Shown here piece after piece: positions 6,944 to 15,594 of a stretch of DNA of 27,323 nucleotides. The translations under genes and the position numbers were made by a program. The stretch spans positions 1-27,323 of the IMG/VR virus record IMGVR_UViG_3300031658_000089. One strand, written 5' to 3'. A model generated the notes under the pieces. It was not told where the DNA came from. It ran no database searches and worked only from the letters and a program-made list of their open reading frames with translations. Position 1 is the first letter of the stretch, and every line of letters starts with the position of its first letter. This DNA comes from a virus.

Positions 6944-6982
6944 TTGACATATCTAATAAAGTATGCTATACTATTACTATAG
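6944..6982 (+). promoter_or_regulatory. Strong sigma70-type promoter (P2) for scaffold and capsid genes
   Basis: TTGACA (6944-6949), a 17-bp spacer and TATACT (6967-6972) with an upstream TG (extended -10), then ACTATAG (6976-6982). ATAAAGCTTGACAT at 6937-6950 and TGCTATACTA at 6964-6973 are identical to promoter P1. It stands in the only sizeable gap of the head gene region and would boost the genes up to the terminator after the capsid gene. Confidence 0.9.
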
Positions 6983-7015
6983 GAACCTTAAATCCACTTA
7001 AGTAGGTAAACAAGA

Positions 7016-7240
7016 ATGAATGACGAGGAATATCTTGAAGCATTAAACGAGTTGTTTAGTACATCAGGTTGGTCGGCTTTACTTACAGACCTAGACGCAA
7101 CCAAGGAGCGTCTTAACGACCTAACCACCGTTGATACAGTTGAAGCCCTACACTATGCCAAAGGACAACTTAATATGATCAATCATTTCTTAACTCTTGA
7201 ACAACAGGTTCAACTAGCGGGTCAAGATGAAACAGCTTAA
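7016..7240 (+). CDS. Hypothetical small helical protein
   Basis: The 74-residue acidic, helical protein (starts MNDEEYLEALNELF) is the first gene after promoter P2, with AGG ten bases upstream of ATG. Its end overlaps the next gene by 14 bp, so they are coupled. No motif or family is recognised. Position between portal cassette and scaffold suggests a head-assembly or accessory role, without direct evidence. Confidence 0.75.
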   Translation: MNDEEYLEALNELFSTSGWSALLTDLDATKERLNDLTTVDTVEALHYAKGQLNMINHFLTLEQQVQLAGQDETA

Positions 7241-7460
7241 TGATTACCGTTGTTCTTCCTGTAATTCAACAATTGAATACTTAGCCAACCCACAAGACAC
7301 GGTTCATTGCGACTGTGGTTGTGCGGCTGAGATGACCAAAGTTATATCTGGTGGTTTCTTTAGATTAGACGGTGCATGTGGGGATTTTCCCACCGCTGCT
7401 GACAAGTGGACTAAACGCAGAGACAAACAGATAGCGCACGAACAACGATACCAGTCATAA
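7227..7460 (+). CDS. Small zinc-ribbon protein
   Basis: The 77-residue protein has CSSC at residues 9-12 and CDCGC at 28-32, the two knuckles of a FmdB-like zinc ribbon. The C-terminal half is basic (WTKRRDKQIAHEQRYQS). Such small zinc-ribbon proteins often lie just before the scaffold gene in marine podoviruses. They may bind nucleic acid or protein, but their role is not established. The start ATG overlaps the preceding gene and is preceded by CGGG. Confidence 0.7.
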   Translation: MKQLNDYRCSSCNSTIEYLANPQDTVHCDCGCAAEMTKVISGGFFRLDGACGDFPTAADKWTKRRDKQIAHEQRYQS

Positions 7461-7516
7461 GACTACCGTTGTATTACCCCTAACCCACAATGAGTTAAGC
7501 TCACGGGAAATCACGA

Positions 7517-8302
7517 ATGATTATTTTAGAAGAAGAAGCGAGATTGACGGACGAACAACTACTAGCTGAAGAAGACGCTCAACCCGAGTTAACCTTTGAA
7601 GGCACCGAAGAGCCAGTTGACGAACCAGCGGATGAGAATGAATTACCTGAGAAGTATCGTGGTAAGGATTTATCAGATGTTGTAAGAATGCACCAAGAAG
7701 CTGAGAAGCAGATTGGCAAGCAGAGTTCAGAGGTTGGGGAACTTAGAGGCGTGGTAGATTCCTACATCAAGACTCAATTTAAACCAAAAGAGCCAGTAGT
7801 AGAAGAAGAGTTTGATTTCTTTGATGATCCAGACAAGGCAGTTGCAAGAGCAATTGACAGGCACCCAAAAATTAAAGAAGCTCAAGAAGTGTCCGACAAT
7901 TATCGGAGACAGAGCGCAATGGTACAGATACAACAAAAGCATCCTGATATGAATGATATTGTAGCAGATACTTCTTTTGTTGAGTGGATTAACGCATCCA
8001 AGATTCGTACCACTCTTTATCGTAACGCAGATCAAGGTTATGATGCCGATGCTGCGGATGAACTACTCACTAATTGGAAAGAACGCCAAGGTATCGTTGC
8101 TCAGACTGTTGCGCTTGAGAAATCTCAACGGAAAGATGCAATTAAACGAGCATCCACGGGTTCAACCAGAGGGACTGGCGAAACTTCAAGCAAAATCTAT
8201 AGACGATCAGACTTGATTCACCTCATGAAAACCGATCCTGACAAATACGAAGCAAATGCCGCAGAGATAATGCAAGCATACGCGGAGAAACGAGTCAGAT
8301 AA
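7517..8302 (+). CDS. Capsid scaffolding protein
   Basis: The 261-residue protein lies directly before the major capsid gene. It has the expected make-up: very acidic N-terminus (EEEARLTDEQLLAEEDAQPE), then LPEKYRGKDLSDVVRMHQEA with a coiled-coil region KQIGKQSSEVGELRGVV (residues about 43-82), a helical middle and a basic C-terminal helix that would contact the coat protein. Scaffolds guide prohead assembly and are then expelled or cleaved. GGGA about eight bases upstream supports the start. Identification is by position, composition and resemblance to podovirus scaffolds. Confidence 0.85.
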   Translation: MIILEEEARLTDEQLLAEEDAQPELTFEGTEEPVDEPADENELPEKYRGKDLSDVVRMHQEAEKQIGKQSSEVGELRGVVDSYIKTQFKPKEPVVEEEFDFFDDPDKAVARAIDRHPKIKEAQEVSDNYRRQSAMVQIQQKHPDMNDIVADTSFVEWINASKIRTTLYRNADQGYDADAADELLTNWKERQGIVAQTVALEKSQRKDAIKRASTGSTRGTGETSSKIYRRSDLIHLMKTDPDKYEANAAEIMQAYAEKRVR

Positions 8303-8331
8303 CTTAACTTAATTAAATAGGACGTAGCACA

Positions 8332-9309
8332 ATGGCTAACTCAGTATATCCAAATCAAGACGGAACAGTAACGTCTAGTGACGCAGCAAACTTTATCCCC
8401 GAAATGTGGTCAGATGAAATCATCGCCGCATATCACCAGAACTTAGTGCTTGCACCATTAGTTCGTAAGATGTCAATGGTAGGTAAGAAAGGCGATACAA
8501 TGAATATCCCTAAACCTGTCCGTGGCATAGCAACCGCTAAGGCCGCTAGTACAGCGGTGACAATCCAAGAACATTCTGATACCCAATTGCAGATTGTTGT
8601 TGATCAACACTTTGAATACTCGCGTATGATTGAAGACTTTGCCGATGTGCAAGCTCAAACTTCATTGCGTAGGTTCTATACCGAAGATGCTGGCTATGCT
8701 ATGTCTAAGGTTGTTGACGATAACTTGTTTAACCGTGGTACAGAGTTTGGAACAGGTGGCTATGTGGCTGCTCCTGCTCCTGCTGATTGGGTCTCTAATG
8801 CTACTTTCTACAATGACGGTGGTTCTGGCCCCGCAGTTGCTTGGGCTGAGAATGCTGTAACAGCTACCGACATTCTAACAGATGCGTTCATTCGTAACAT
8901 GATTCAAAAGATGGATGATAACGATGTTCCAATGTCAGGGCGTTTCATAGTAATACCTCCTTCTGCACGTAATGCGTTGATGGGTATTGAGCGTTATGTA
9001 TCGAGCGACTTCGGTGGAGGTCAAACAGTTGTTAACGGTAAGCTGGGTAATTTATACGGCATGGACGTGTATGTATCGTCTAACTGTCCGATCATTGAAA
9101 CAGCCGCCGAAAACGGTGCTAGTACTTCCGTTGTTCGTGCCGCAATGCTTGCTCACAAGGACACCATCGTTCTTGCAGAGCAGAAAGGCATTCGGTCGCA
9201 GATTCAGTACAAGCAAGAATTCCTCGGAACCTTGTTGACTTCTGATCGCATCTACGGAACGAAGGTAGCTCGTCCTGAGTCTGGTTTTATTTTAGCTTTA
9301 GCAGACTAA
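8332..9309 (+). CDS. Major capsid protein
   Basis: The 325-residue protein follows the scaffold gene and is followed by a strong terminator, the standard place for the coat gene. The N-terminus (FIPEMWSDEIIAAYHQNLVL, residues about 21-40, then GDTMNIP) is typical of HK97-fold coat proteins of T7-like and marine podoviruses, with the N-arm, an E-loop region around residues 55-80 and a C-terminal P/A domain (LAHKDTIVLAEQKG). Several hundred copies would build the icosahedral head. AGGA nine bases upstream of ATG fits high expression. The HK97 fold is inferred, not tested. Confidence 0.92.
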   Translation: MANSVYPNQDGTVTSSDAANFIPEMWSDEIIAAYHQNLVLAPLVRKMSMVGKKGDTMNIPKPVRGIATAKAASTAVTIQEHSDTQLQIVVDQHFEYSRMIEDFADVQAQTSLRRFYTEDAGYAMSKVVDDNLFNRGTEFGTGGYVAAPAPADWVSNATFYNDGGSGPAVAWAENAVTATDILTDAFIRNMIQKMDDNDVPMSGRFIVIPPSARNALMGIERYVSSDFGGGQTVVNGKLGNLYGMDVYVSSNCPIIETAAENGASTSVVRAAMLAHKDTIVLAEQKGIRSQIQYKQEFLGTLLTSDRIYGTKVARPESGFILALAD

Positions 9310-9331
9310 AGTAACAGGGCAGTAACCAACG

Positions 9332-9367
9332 GGAAGCCCTAGCTCTACAACTAGGGCTTCCTTTTTT
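9332..9367 (+). terminator. Rho-independent terminator after the capsid gene
   Basis: GGAAGCCCTAG (9332-9342) pairs perfectly with CTAGGGCTTCC (9351-9361) around an eight-base loop and is followed by six T (9362-9367). It lies 22 bp after the capsid stop. No promoter is visible between it and the fibre gene, so the tail genes presumably depend on partial read-through, which would keep them below capsid levels. Confidence 0.95.
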
Positions 9368-9386
9368 GTTTGTAATAGGAGCTAGT

Positions 9387-12062
9387 ATGAGTATATACAG
9401 AGGTGATGGTGGAGCAGGGGCTTCTAACGACCAAGTAACATTAAACGACTTCATTGTAGTCCGTGATGCAGTAGATGCTGACAGGGTAGCGGCGGCAGCA
9501 AGCAAGACAGCAGCAGAGGCCGAAGTAGCAACAGCCGCAGCTCATGTTGTACTAACCAACCAAGACACTATAGATACAGCAGCCGATCTTGTATTAACAA
9601 ATGCAGATGTTGTATTAACACATGCAGATGTGGTACTAACCCACGCTGATGTAGTACTAACTCACGCTGATGTAGCCTTAACCCATGCTGATGTATTATT
9701 AACAGCGGCATCGGTTGCTACAGTTAACACAGCGCGTAACATACCTTCACGAAACACCACACTGAACGGCGCAGCAGTCAGCCAAGGCAAGTCAACTCGC
9801 TCAGGCTTTAGTACAGCACTATACACAGGTAATGGTACAAATGGTCATGCGATTAACACTGGTATTAATATGTCTAGTGGTGACTTTGGTGGGCTGGTGT
9901 GGATTAAGGATAGAGACTCAACGGCGTTTCACTCACTAGATGATACTGTTAGGGGTGCAGGCAAAACTTTGTTTGCAAATGATCCACGCGCTCCGATAAC
10001 CTACTCAGATCGTCTTACTGCTTTTACCGCCACAGGATTTACGCTTGGTGCTGATTCTGCTACTGGTGTTAACGGTTCAGGAAGTTTACAAGTAGCATGG
10101 TCATGGCAGACAACCAAGAAAACTACTGGCACAACGAATGGTAATAGAGCGTACACAAGTCACTACAACCCTGACCTTGGATTCTCAATTACAAAGTATC
10201 TTGGTAATAATACGCAAGGTCATCAGATACCACATCACCTTGGGGTTATACCTGAGCTTACGATGACTAAAAATCTTGATGCTGGTGTTGGTTGGTTTGT
10301 TCAATCGTCTTTGCTTACCCCCGAATCAGGTACTTATTTAAGCCTTGAAACCAGCGCCGCAGCCGCTAATAGTACCGCTTTTGCTGGCACTGACTTTGGT
10401 TCAGATGTAGTAACGACTCAAACGGGTACGGGAGTTAATTCCAATAACGTTAACTACATTAGATACCACTTTAGCAACGTCGAAGGCGTGTGTAAGATTG
10501 GGGAATATGTAGGTAATGGTACCGAAAGTCAGGTTATAGACTGTGGTTTTGAACCTGCATTTGTATTAATAAAAAGAACAAACTCTGCTACAAGTTGGGT
10601 ACTGTTAGATTCATTAAGACCTGATAAAGACCTCTACCCAGACTTAGCAAGCGTAGATACCTCAGCAGACCGTTCAAATTTTACCAGTAACGGATTTGAT
10701 TTAATAGGAACAAACGCTATATCTAATGCTGCAAATGGTAAGTATCTTTTCATGGCGTATGCAAAATCAGGTACGGGTGGTACCGGAACAAACACGTATC
10801 ATAAAAGTAATTACTCTTATCCGACCGCAGCAGATACATTATCAATTGCACAAAACACTTTAATATCCTTTGCGCGTGGATTTGATGCTTCTGGTCAGTT
10901 AGATACTCAAGAAAACGTAGCTGCGGGTGTAACACACGCATTGGGTACGAACCATGAAAGTAAAAAGTATTACCTCTATAAAAATTTAGCTGGTAGTTAT
11001 GGCGTGAGTGAGTATCGACCATTAGAAGGTATCACCAGAAATGATGCTGACAAGTATGGAAGAGTCAGTCCGTTAAACCCAGCTCACCGAACTACCGCTA
11101 GACACGCTAACCCTACCAGCCCTACAGGTACGGTCTTTGCGAGTGCTTATTACTCGGGTTTTCACCCATATCAAGCGTTTAATGGTGAACACTTACTATC
11201 AAACGCTACTACAACTCGATGGGTAGTAGAAACTACTAGTGCTTCACACATTGGGTACATAGGTACTGAAAAGAGGGTCTTGAAATCTTATCGTCTTATG
11301 GCTCAAACTGTTGCAAGACTTCCCAAACGATTTACAGTTCAAGGATCACACAACGGCACTAGCTGGACAACCATTGACTCATCTTATACGTCTAGTGATT
11401 ATGTAGGTAATGGGGCATTCCTTTGGGGAGACTTACAGTCAACAGCAGGAAATACTGTAGCTTACCTGTACCACCGTATAAACATTACAGCCAACAATGG
11501 TGATGGTACTTTTACGGTCTTAGACGAGTTGGAGTTCAACACAGTATTACCCAGTGACTACTACTTAATTGACGCTGGTAAAGTGTACAACCACGCTGGG
11601 TCTGTTATCAACCGCACGTATCTTGCGGAGTTTAAAACAGACGAAGATGGTGATGTAATCAACAGCACCCTTAAAAACTTACCTGTTGCTAAACAACGGT
11701 TTAATGAGGTTGAAACTCATGGTGACTTAACGGTGCATGGAGATATTAACAATGTTTCTGTTGCGACAGCTTGGGTAACATTTCATGGCAATTTAGCACC
11801 TCCCCTAATCCGATCAAGCTTTAATATTGCTGACATTGTTCAAACTGGGATCGTGGGGGAATACATTTTCTACTTTGAAAAACCTATGAACACAGCTAAC
11901 TATCTCCCAATGACAAGTTCGGGCGGTGCTGTTACCTATATGGGCGAGGCTTATTCCCTTTCGCTTACCCGAAATCATGTGACTATTCGCTTTAGGTCAC
12001 ATAGCGGTACTGCCTTGGCTACAAGTTTGGGGCATGTGGTTTTTTACGGAGGTCAAGAATAA
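9387..12062 (+). CDS. Tail fibre / receptor-binding protein with lectin-like domains
   Basis: From ATG 9387 (AGGAG at 9377-9381, five-base spacing) the product is 891 residues. A frame-open TTG at 9366 lies in the terminator and is rejected. Residues about 8-60 form an Ala-rich helical stalk. Residues 68-109 carry six 7-residue repeats of the VLTHADV type. Residues about 139-465 contain three diverged copies of a beta-domain opening with GNGT or GNNT (YTGNGTNGHAINTG, YLGNNTQGHQIPHHLG, YVGNGTESQVIDCG), as in DUF7483-type marine phage fibres. Residues about 584-720 (HPYQAFNG, then KRFTVQGSHNGTSWTTID) match a discoidin/F5-8C-type sugar-binding fold. A terminal beta-domain follows. It probably binds surface glycans. 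Confidence 0.82.
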   Translation: MSIYRGDGGAGASNDQVTLNDFIVVRDAVDADRVAAAASKTAAEAEVATAAAHVVLTNQDTIDTAADLVLTNADVVLTHADVVLTHADVVLTHADVALTHADVLLTAASVATVNTARNIPSRNTTLNGAAVSQGKSTRSGFSTALYTGNGTNGHAINTGINMSSGDFGGLVWIKDRDSTAFHSLDDTVRGAGKTLFANDPRAPITYSDRLTAFTATGFTLGADSATGVNGSGSLQVAWSWQTTKKTTGTTNGNRAYTSHYNPDLGFSITKYLGNNTQGHQIPHHLGVIPELTMTKNLDAGVGWFVQSSLLTPESGTYLSLETSAAAANSTAFAGTDFGSDVVTTQTGTGVNSNNVNYIRYHFSNVEGVCKIGEYVGNGTESQVIDCGFEPAFVLIKRTNSATSWVLLDSLRPDKDLYPDLASVDTSADRSNFTSNGFDLIGTNAISNAANGKYLFMAYAKSGTGGTGTNTYHKSNYSYPTAADTLSIAQNTLISFARGFDASGQLDTQENVAAGVTHALGTNHESKKYYLYKNLAGSYGVSEYRPLEGITRNDADKYGRVSPLNPAHRTTARHANPTSPTGTVFASAYYSGFHPYQAFNGEHLLSNATTTRWVVETTSASHIGYIGTEKRVLKSYRLMAQTVARLPKRFTVQGSHNGTSWTTIDSSYTSSDYVGNGAFLWGDLQSTAGNTVAYLYHRINITANNGDGTFTVLDELEFNTVLPSDYYLIDAGKVYNHAGSVINRTYLAEFKTDEDGDVINSTLKNLPVAKQRFNEVETHGDLTVHGDINNVSVATAWVTFHGNLAPPLIRSSFNIADIVQTGIVGEYIFYFEKPMNTANYLPMTSSGGAVTYMGEAYSLSLTRNHVTIRFRSHSGTALATSLGHVVFYGGQE
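9588..9713 (+). repeat. Six tandem 21-bp coding repeats (VLTHADV heptads)
   Basis: Units start at 9588, 9609, 9630, 9651, 9672 and 9693. A typical unit is GTAGTACTAACTCACGCTGA plus T. Synonymous changes between units show selection on the peptide rather than fresh duplication. The 7-residue period with V/L at fixed places fits a trimeric coiled-coil stalk whose length could vary between relatives. Confidence 0.9.
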
Positions 12063-12442
12063 TGTTTGCATATACAGAAGAAGGTGGGACAACAGCGGTT
12101 TGCTCTAAGCAATCAAGCATACCCGATGGTGCAACATGGGTTGAGACTGCCTCAGCGCCTCCTAGCGTGTTCCGCAGCTCTTGGGTTATACTTGGGGAAG
12201 GTATTGACGTAAACCTCTCTATGGCTAAACTAGAGGCTCACAAGGCACGTAGGGATAAACGGGAAACAGCCTTTGGCCCGCACGATGAAGTCATTATGAA
12301 GAAGATACCTACCGCAGATGCCGCCGTTGCTGAGGCTGCGAGAGCGGCTATACGGACAACGGATTCTGCACTTCAAATTACTATTGATGCTTGTGTTGAT
12401 TCCGATACCCTGCTTGAACTCTACACAACTGAGGTCATATAA
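12062..12442 (+). CDS. Probable fibre-associated or chaperone protein
   Basis: The 126-residue protein overlaps the fibre stop (TAATG) and has GGAGG nine bases upstream, so it is coupled to the fibre gene. It has a beta-rich N-terminal half (about 1-50) and a helical charged C-terminal half containing KLEAHKARRDKRE. Small proteins of this kind after fibre genes commonly act as fibre assembly chaperones or as tip proteins. I do not recognise the family, so the role is inferred from position. Confidence 0.6.
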   Translation: MFAYTEEGGTTAVCSKQSSIPDGATWVETASAPPSVFRSSWVILGEGIDVNLSMAKLEAHKARRDKRETAFGPHDEVIMKKIPTADAAVAEAARAAIRTTDSALQITIDACVDSDTLLELYTTEVI

Positions 12443-12444
12443 TA

Positions 12445-13092
12445 ATGACGTACCTCGATGCGGTTAAACAAGTGTTAATGCGGTTACGCGAACCTACGGT
12501 AGCAGACGTTAATCAAACGCCTTACTCATCGTTAATCGGTGTACTACTAAATGATGCCAAGGCCGAAGTAGAAGCTGCATGGGCATGGAGTGGGTTACGC
12601 AGTACAACTACGGTTTCAACCACGCCCTCTGTGTTTGGTTATGAGCTACAAGATACGAATAACTCGTCTACCTTTTTAAGCGTAACCAATGATACAACCA
12701 ACTGTGAGCTGACCTACGCAACTGCCAAACAGTTTAATGATTGGTACATTAAGAATACCCCTGCTTCTGGCTCACCGAAGTATTATACTTTTAATGGTGT
12801 ATCGGCTGATGGAGATACATATATGGAGTTCTACCCACAGCCCAACGCACAAGAGGTTATTAGGATCAACTTTATTCAACGAGGCATGGAGTTAATTCTA
12901 AATACACACACCCTACAAGTTCCTTCTCGGCCTGTGCTTTTATTAGCTTACGCTAAGGCAGTTGAAGAACGAGGTGAAGACGGAGGTGTTGGCAGCGGCC
13001 CAGCTTATAGCATGGCAACTAGATCGTTGTCAGACCATATTGCTTTGGACGCACAGAAGCACCCCGAAGAAACCTTCTGGGAAGCTGTATAA
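12445..13092 (+). CDS. Tail tubular protein A (T7 gp11-like adaptor)
   Basis: The 215-residue protein opens with MTYLDAVKQVLMRLREPTV and contains LLNDAKAEVEAAWAWSGLR (about 34-52), then a beta-rich middle and a helical end. This is the pattern of podovirus gp11-type head-tail adaptor proteins, which form the ring between portal and nozzle. Order agrees, since the next gene, overlapping by one base (TAATG), is the tube B protein. GAGG precedes the start at a slightly long distance. Confidence 0.85.
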   Translation: MTYLDAVKQVLMRLREPTVADVNQTPYSSLIGVLLNDAKAEVEAAWAWSGLRSTTTVSTTPSVFGYELQDTNNSSTFLSVTNDTTNCELTYATAKQFNDWYIKNTPASGSPKYYTFNGVSADGDTYMEFYPQPNAQEVIRINFIQRGMELILNTHTLQVPSRPVLLLAYAKAVEERGEDGGVGSGPAYSMATRSLSDHIALDAQKHPEETFWEAV

Positions 13093-14723
13093 TGACCCGC
13101 CCATTACAGGTCGCATCCATTGCAGCACCTTCGATTAAGGGGTTAAACACTCAGACTTCCTCTGGTAATCTGGAAGATGGGTTTGCACTGAAAGCTAACA
13201 ATTGTATTATTGATAAGTTTGGTCGTCTAGGCTCACGGAAAGGATGGGTAACTACCACCACACAGAAAGACTCAGGTGGTGCTAACAGTGCGAATAATAT
13301 TAATATCTTAGGGATGCACCATTTCATAGACTTTGAAGGGGCCAAGACTGTTATTAGTTGGACACGTACTAAGTTCTATGTGGGCTTAACTAACCTAGTT
13401 GAACTGGCTGTTGAGAACACCACTAACGATGAGGACTTAACACCCGCAGCACATACTGGTAATTGGATGGCTGCAACCTTGAATGATCTTGCATACTTCT
13501 TCCAAGAAGGTTATCTCCCATTGGTCTATGATCCCACAGGTAATTCTAATGCTGGCTCACTAACAACCCTTAAAGACTTTTCTGGACACTCTGGTACGAC
13601 ACCTTCTGCTGGTTTTGTTATGTCGGCCTTTGGTAGAATCTGGGCAACACATACCACAGACAATGTTACAAAGATACACTTCTCAGATGTCAATGATGGT
13701 CGTCACTGGACGGGAGGTACTTCTGGTGTCCTCGACATTACTAGTGTATTTCCCAAGGGTACTGACGTGATCACTGGGCTTGCAACTCAGAACGGAGCGT
13801 TAGTTATTCTCTGTCGAAACTCCATTGTCGTCTATGATGATCAAGTAGGTGGCTTCAACGGTACGCTTACGGTTGCAAACTTAACCCTCACAGATATTAT
13901 CTACGGGGTCGGTTGCATAGCTGCAAAGACAATTGTAAACACAGGTGAGGACGTTCTCTTTTTAGACTCAACTGGTGTGCGCTCATTAGGGCGTACCATC
14001 CAAGAAAAGTCTAGGCCCATGCGTGATCTGTCAATGAATGTGAGAGATGATCTCCTTAACCATGTGCAAGGCACTGTTAATACCGACGAGCTTATAGCTA
14101 TCTATTCTCCCGTTGATGCATTTTATTTATTATCGTTCCCTACACTTGACCTTGCTTATTGTTTTGATACCAAAGGCATGTTACAAGACGGAACCTTTAG
14201 AGTCACCACATGGTCGGGCGTATCACACAAGGCTTATTCCTTTGACCCCCTAACTGATACCATACGTGTGGCACAGGTTAACGGAATTGGTGAGCTTACG
14301 GGCTATTCTGATAATGGAATACCCTACCTGTTTACATACTTTACTAATCATTTTGATATGGGTCAGCCAACAGCTACAAAGATACTAAAGAAAATCAATC
14401 TAGTTCTGATTGGTGCAAGTAATCAAGTAATAAGATTAAAGACGGGATCAGATTACCTTGAGTTATATGAGAATTACGATCTTACCCTACCTACTAATAA
14501 CATAGCGTTGTATGGTGTGTCACTTTATGGTACTAACCCAGCAGTTTCCGCGCCTCGACCAGCACTAGCGCAGTACAGTACAGGTATTTCAATAACAAAC
14601 ATGAAGACTTCGGTAGGTGGAACGGGCGGTACTTTACAAGTAGGTGTAGAAACTGAGATTAACGGAGCGTTAGTGAGCTTACAGAAACTTGACATACTAA
14701 CTAAAATAGGACGTACTATCTAA
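13092..14723 (+). CDS. Tail tubular protein B (nozzle, T7 gp12-like)
   Basis: The 543-residue protein begins IAAPSIKGLNTQTS and has NNCIIDKFGRLGSRKGW (about 36-52), the signature N-terminal stretch of podovirus tail nozzle proteins ("tail protein with unusual sandwich"), followed by a beta-propeller-like region with repeated motifs such as GRIWATHTTDNVTKIHFSDV. It is smaller than T7 gp12 (about 790 residues), as in other marine podoviruses. It starts on the stop of tube A and ends on the start of the next gene, so the three are coupled. Confidence 0.85.
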   Translation: MTRPLQVASIAAPSIKGLNTQTSSGNLEDGFALKANNCIIDKFGRLGSRKGWVTTTTQKDSGGANSANNINILGMHHFIDFEGAKTVISWTRTKFYVGLTNLVELAVENTTNDEDLTPAAHTGNWMAATLNDLAYFFQEGYLPLVYDPTGNSNAGSLTTLKDFSGHSGTTPSAGFVMSAFGRIWATHTTDNVTKIHFSDVNDGRHWTGGTSGVLDITSVFPKGTDVITGLATQNGALVILCRNSIVVYDDQVGGFNGTLTVANLTLTDIIYGVGCIAAKTIVNTGEDVLFLDSTGVRSLGRTIQEKSRPMRDLSMNVRDDLLNHVQGTVNTDELIAIYSPVDAFYLLSFPTLDLAYCFDTKGMLQDGTFRVTTWSGVSHKAYSFDPLTDTIRVAQVNGIGELTGYSDNGIPYLFTYFTNHFDMGQPTATKILKKINLVLIGASNQVIRLKTGSDYLELYENYDLTLPTNNIALYGVSLYGTNPAVSAPRPALAQYSTGISITNMKTSVGGTGGTLQVGVETEINGALVSLQKLDILTKIGRTI

Positions 14724-15565
14724 TGAGTAATTATACAAAGATTACAGACTTTGCCGCTAAGGATGCGATGGCAATTACTAATGCCAATAAGGTTATAAGT
14801 GGCACTACAATTAATAACGAGTTTACTGCTATTGCAACCGCAGTTAATACTAAGGTGGAGAAAAACGCTGGTACGCATACAGGCACAACTACAATGGCTG
14901 TAATTTCAGGGGCTAGTTCAATCACCTCGTCGGTCTTTCAAGGCGCTATAGTTGGCTCTGGTGCGGGACTAACTACTTCTTTACCAGCCGCGTTAGTTCG
15001 GACTGCTGTGGAAGCCGCGACTAACTCTAACGTGTTTACTGATGCAGACCACACAAAACTAAATGGCAATGCGGTTGTGGAGGGTCATGTACGTGCGGGA
15101 AACACTCAGCTTATGAGCGGCACACCCCTATCTAATAGTACTTTAAACACGGCTGCAACTGCCACATATATCGTTACCAGTAACAGCGCGGAAGACGCAT
15201 GGGTAACAGTCGGGCCTACGGGGTCTGGTGCGACTAAGATATGGACTGCTCTAAACCAGCTCCCAGCTAACAGTACCGTTTTGTTAGCGTCAGCATTTAT
15301 CGCAGTAACAACTCAAAGTACTTCCCAGTCGGGTCAGGTTAGACTTAGTGTTGCTAGTGGTGATGCCCCTACTGCACCAGATGTCGCCACTACACAGATA
15401 GCATCCGTTCAATTTGACCCAGCTAGTACAATTGAGATAAACCAACAGGTAATGATACCGTTAAATTCTGCTCGTATCTTTAAAGTTTACTGGCGAGACA
15501 TAGCAAACGTATCTCCAACATCTATAACATTGAAGTACCGTGGTTTTATGTTGGACTCAGCTTAA
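14723..15565 (+). CDS. Tail-associated structural protein, unassigned
   Basis: The 280-residue protein starts on the stop of the nozzle gene. The N-terminal 45 residues (KITDFAAKDAMAITNANKVI, then EFTAIATAVNTK) resemble fibre or tail attachment starts. Residues about 50-130 are low-complexity Thr/Ser/Ala-rich, and residues about 150-280 form a beta-rich domain with TWT-like strands. It may be a second fibre or a tail-tip appendage. Nothing in it is catalytic. Assignment to the virion is by location and composition. Confidence 0.65.
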   Translation: MSNYTKITDFAAKDAMAITNANKVISGTTINNEFTAIATAVNTKVEKNAGTHTGTTTMAVISGASSITSSVFQGAIVGSGAGLTTSLPAALVRTAVEAATNSNVFTDADHTKLNGNAVVEGHVRAGNTQLMSGTPLSNSTLNTAATATYIVTSNSAEDAWVTVGPTGSGATKIWTALNQLPANSTVLLASAFIAVTTQSTSQSGQVRLSVASGDAPTAPDVATTQIASVQFDPASTIEINQQVMIPLNSARIFKVYWRDIANVSPTSITLKYRGFMLDSA

Positions 15566-15594
15566 TATGAATAATACTACACAGGGGAAGGTAC

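Noticed and set aside
9366-9386. Start of the fibre gene at 9366
   Set aside because: It lies in the T tract of the terminator; AGGAG at 9377-9381 serves ATG 9387.
9567-9573. ACTATAG within the fibre gene as a fourth promoter of the family
   Set aside because: No TATACT or -35 box at the right distance; the word encodes part of D-T-I-D-T in a clear reading frame.
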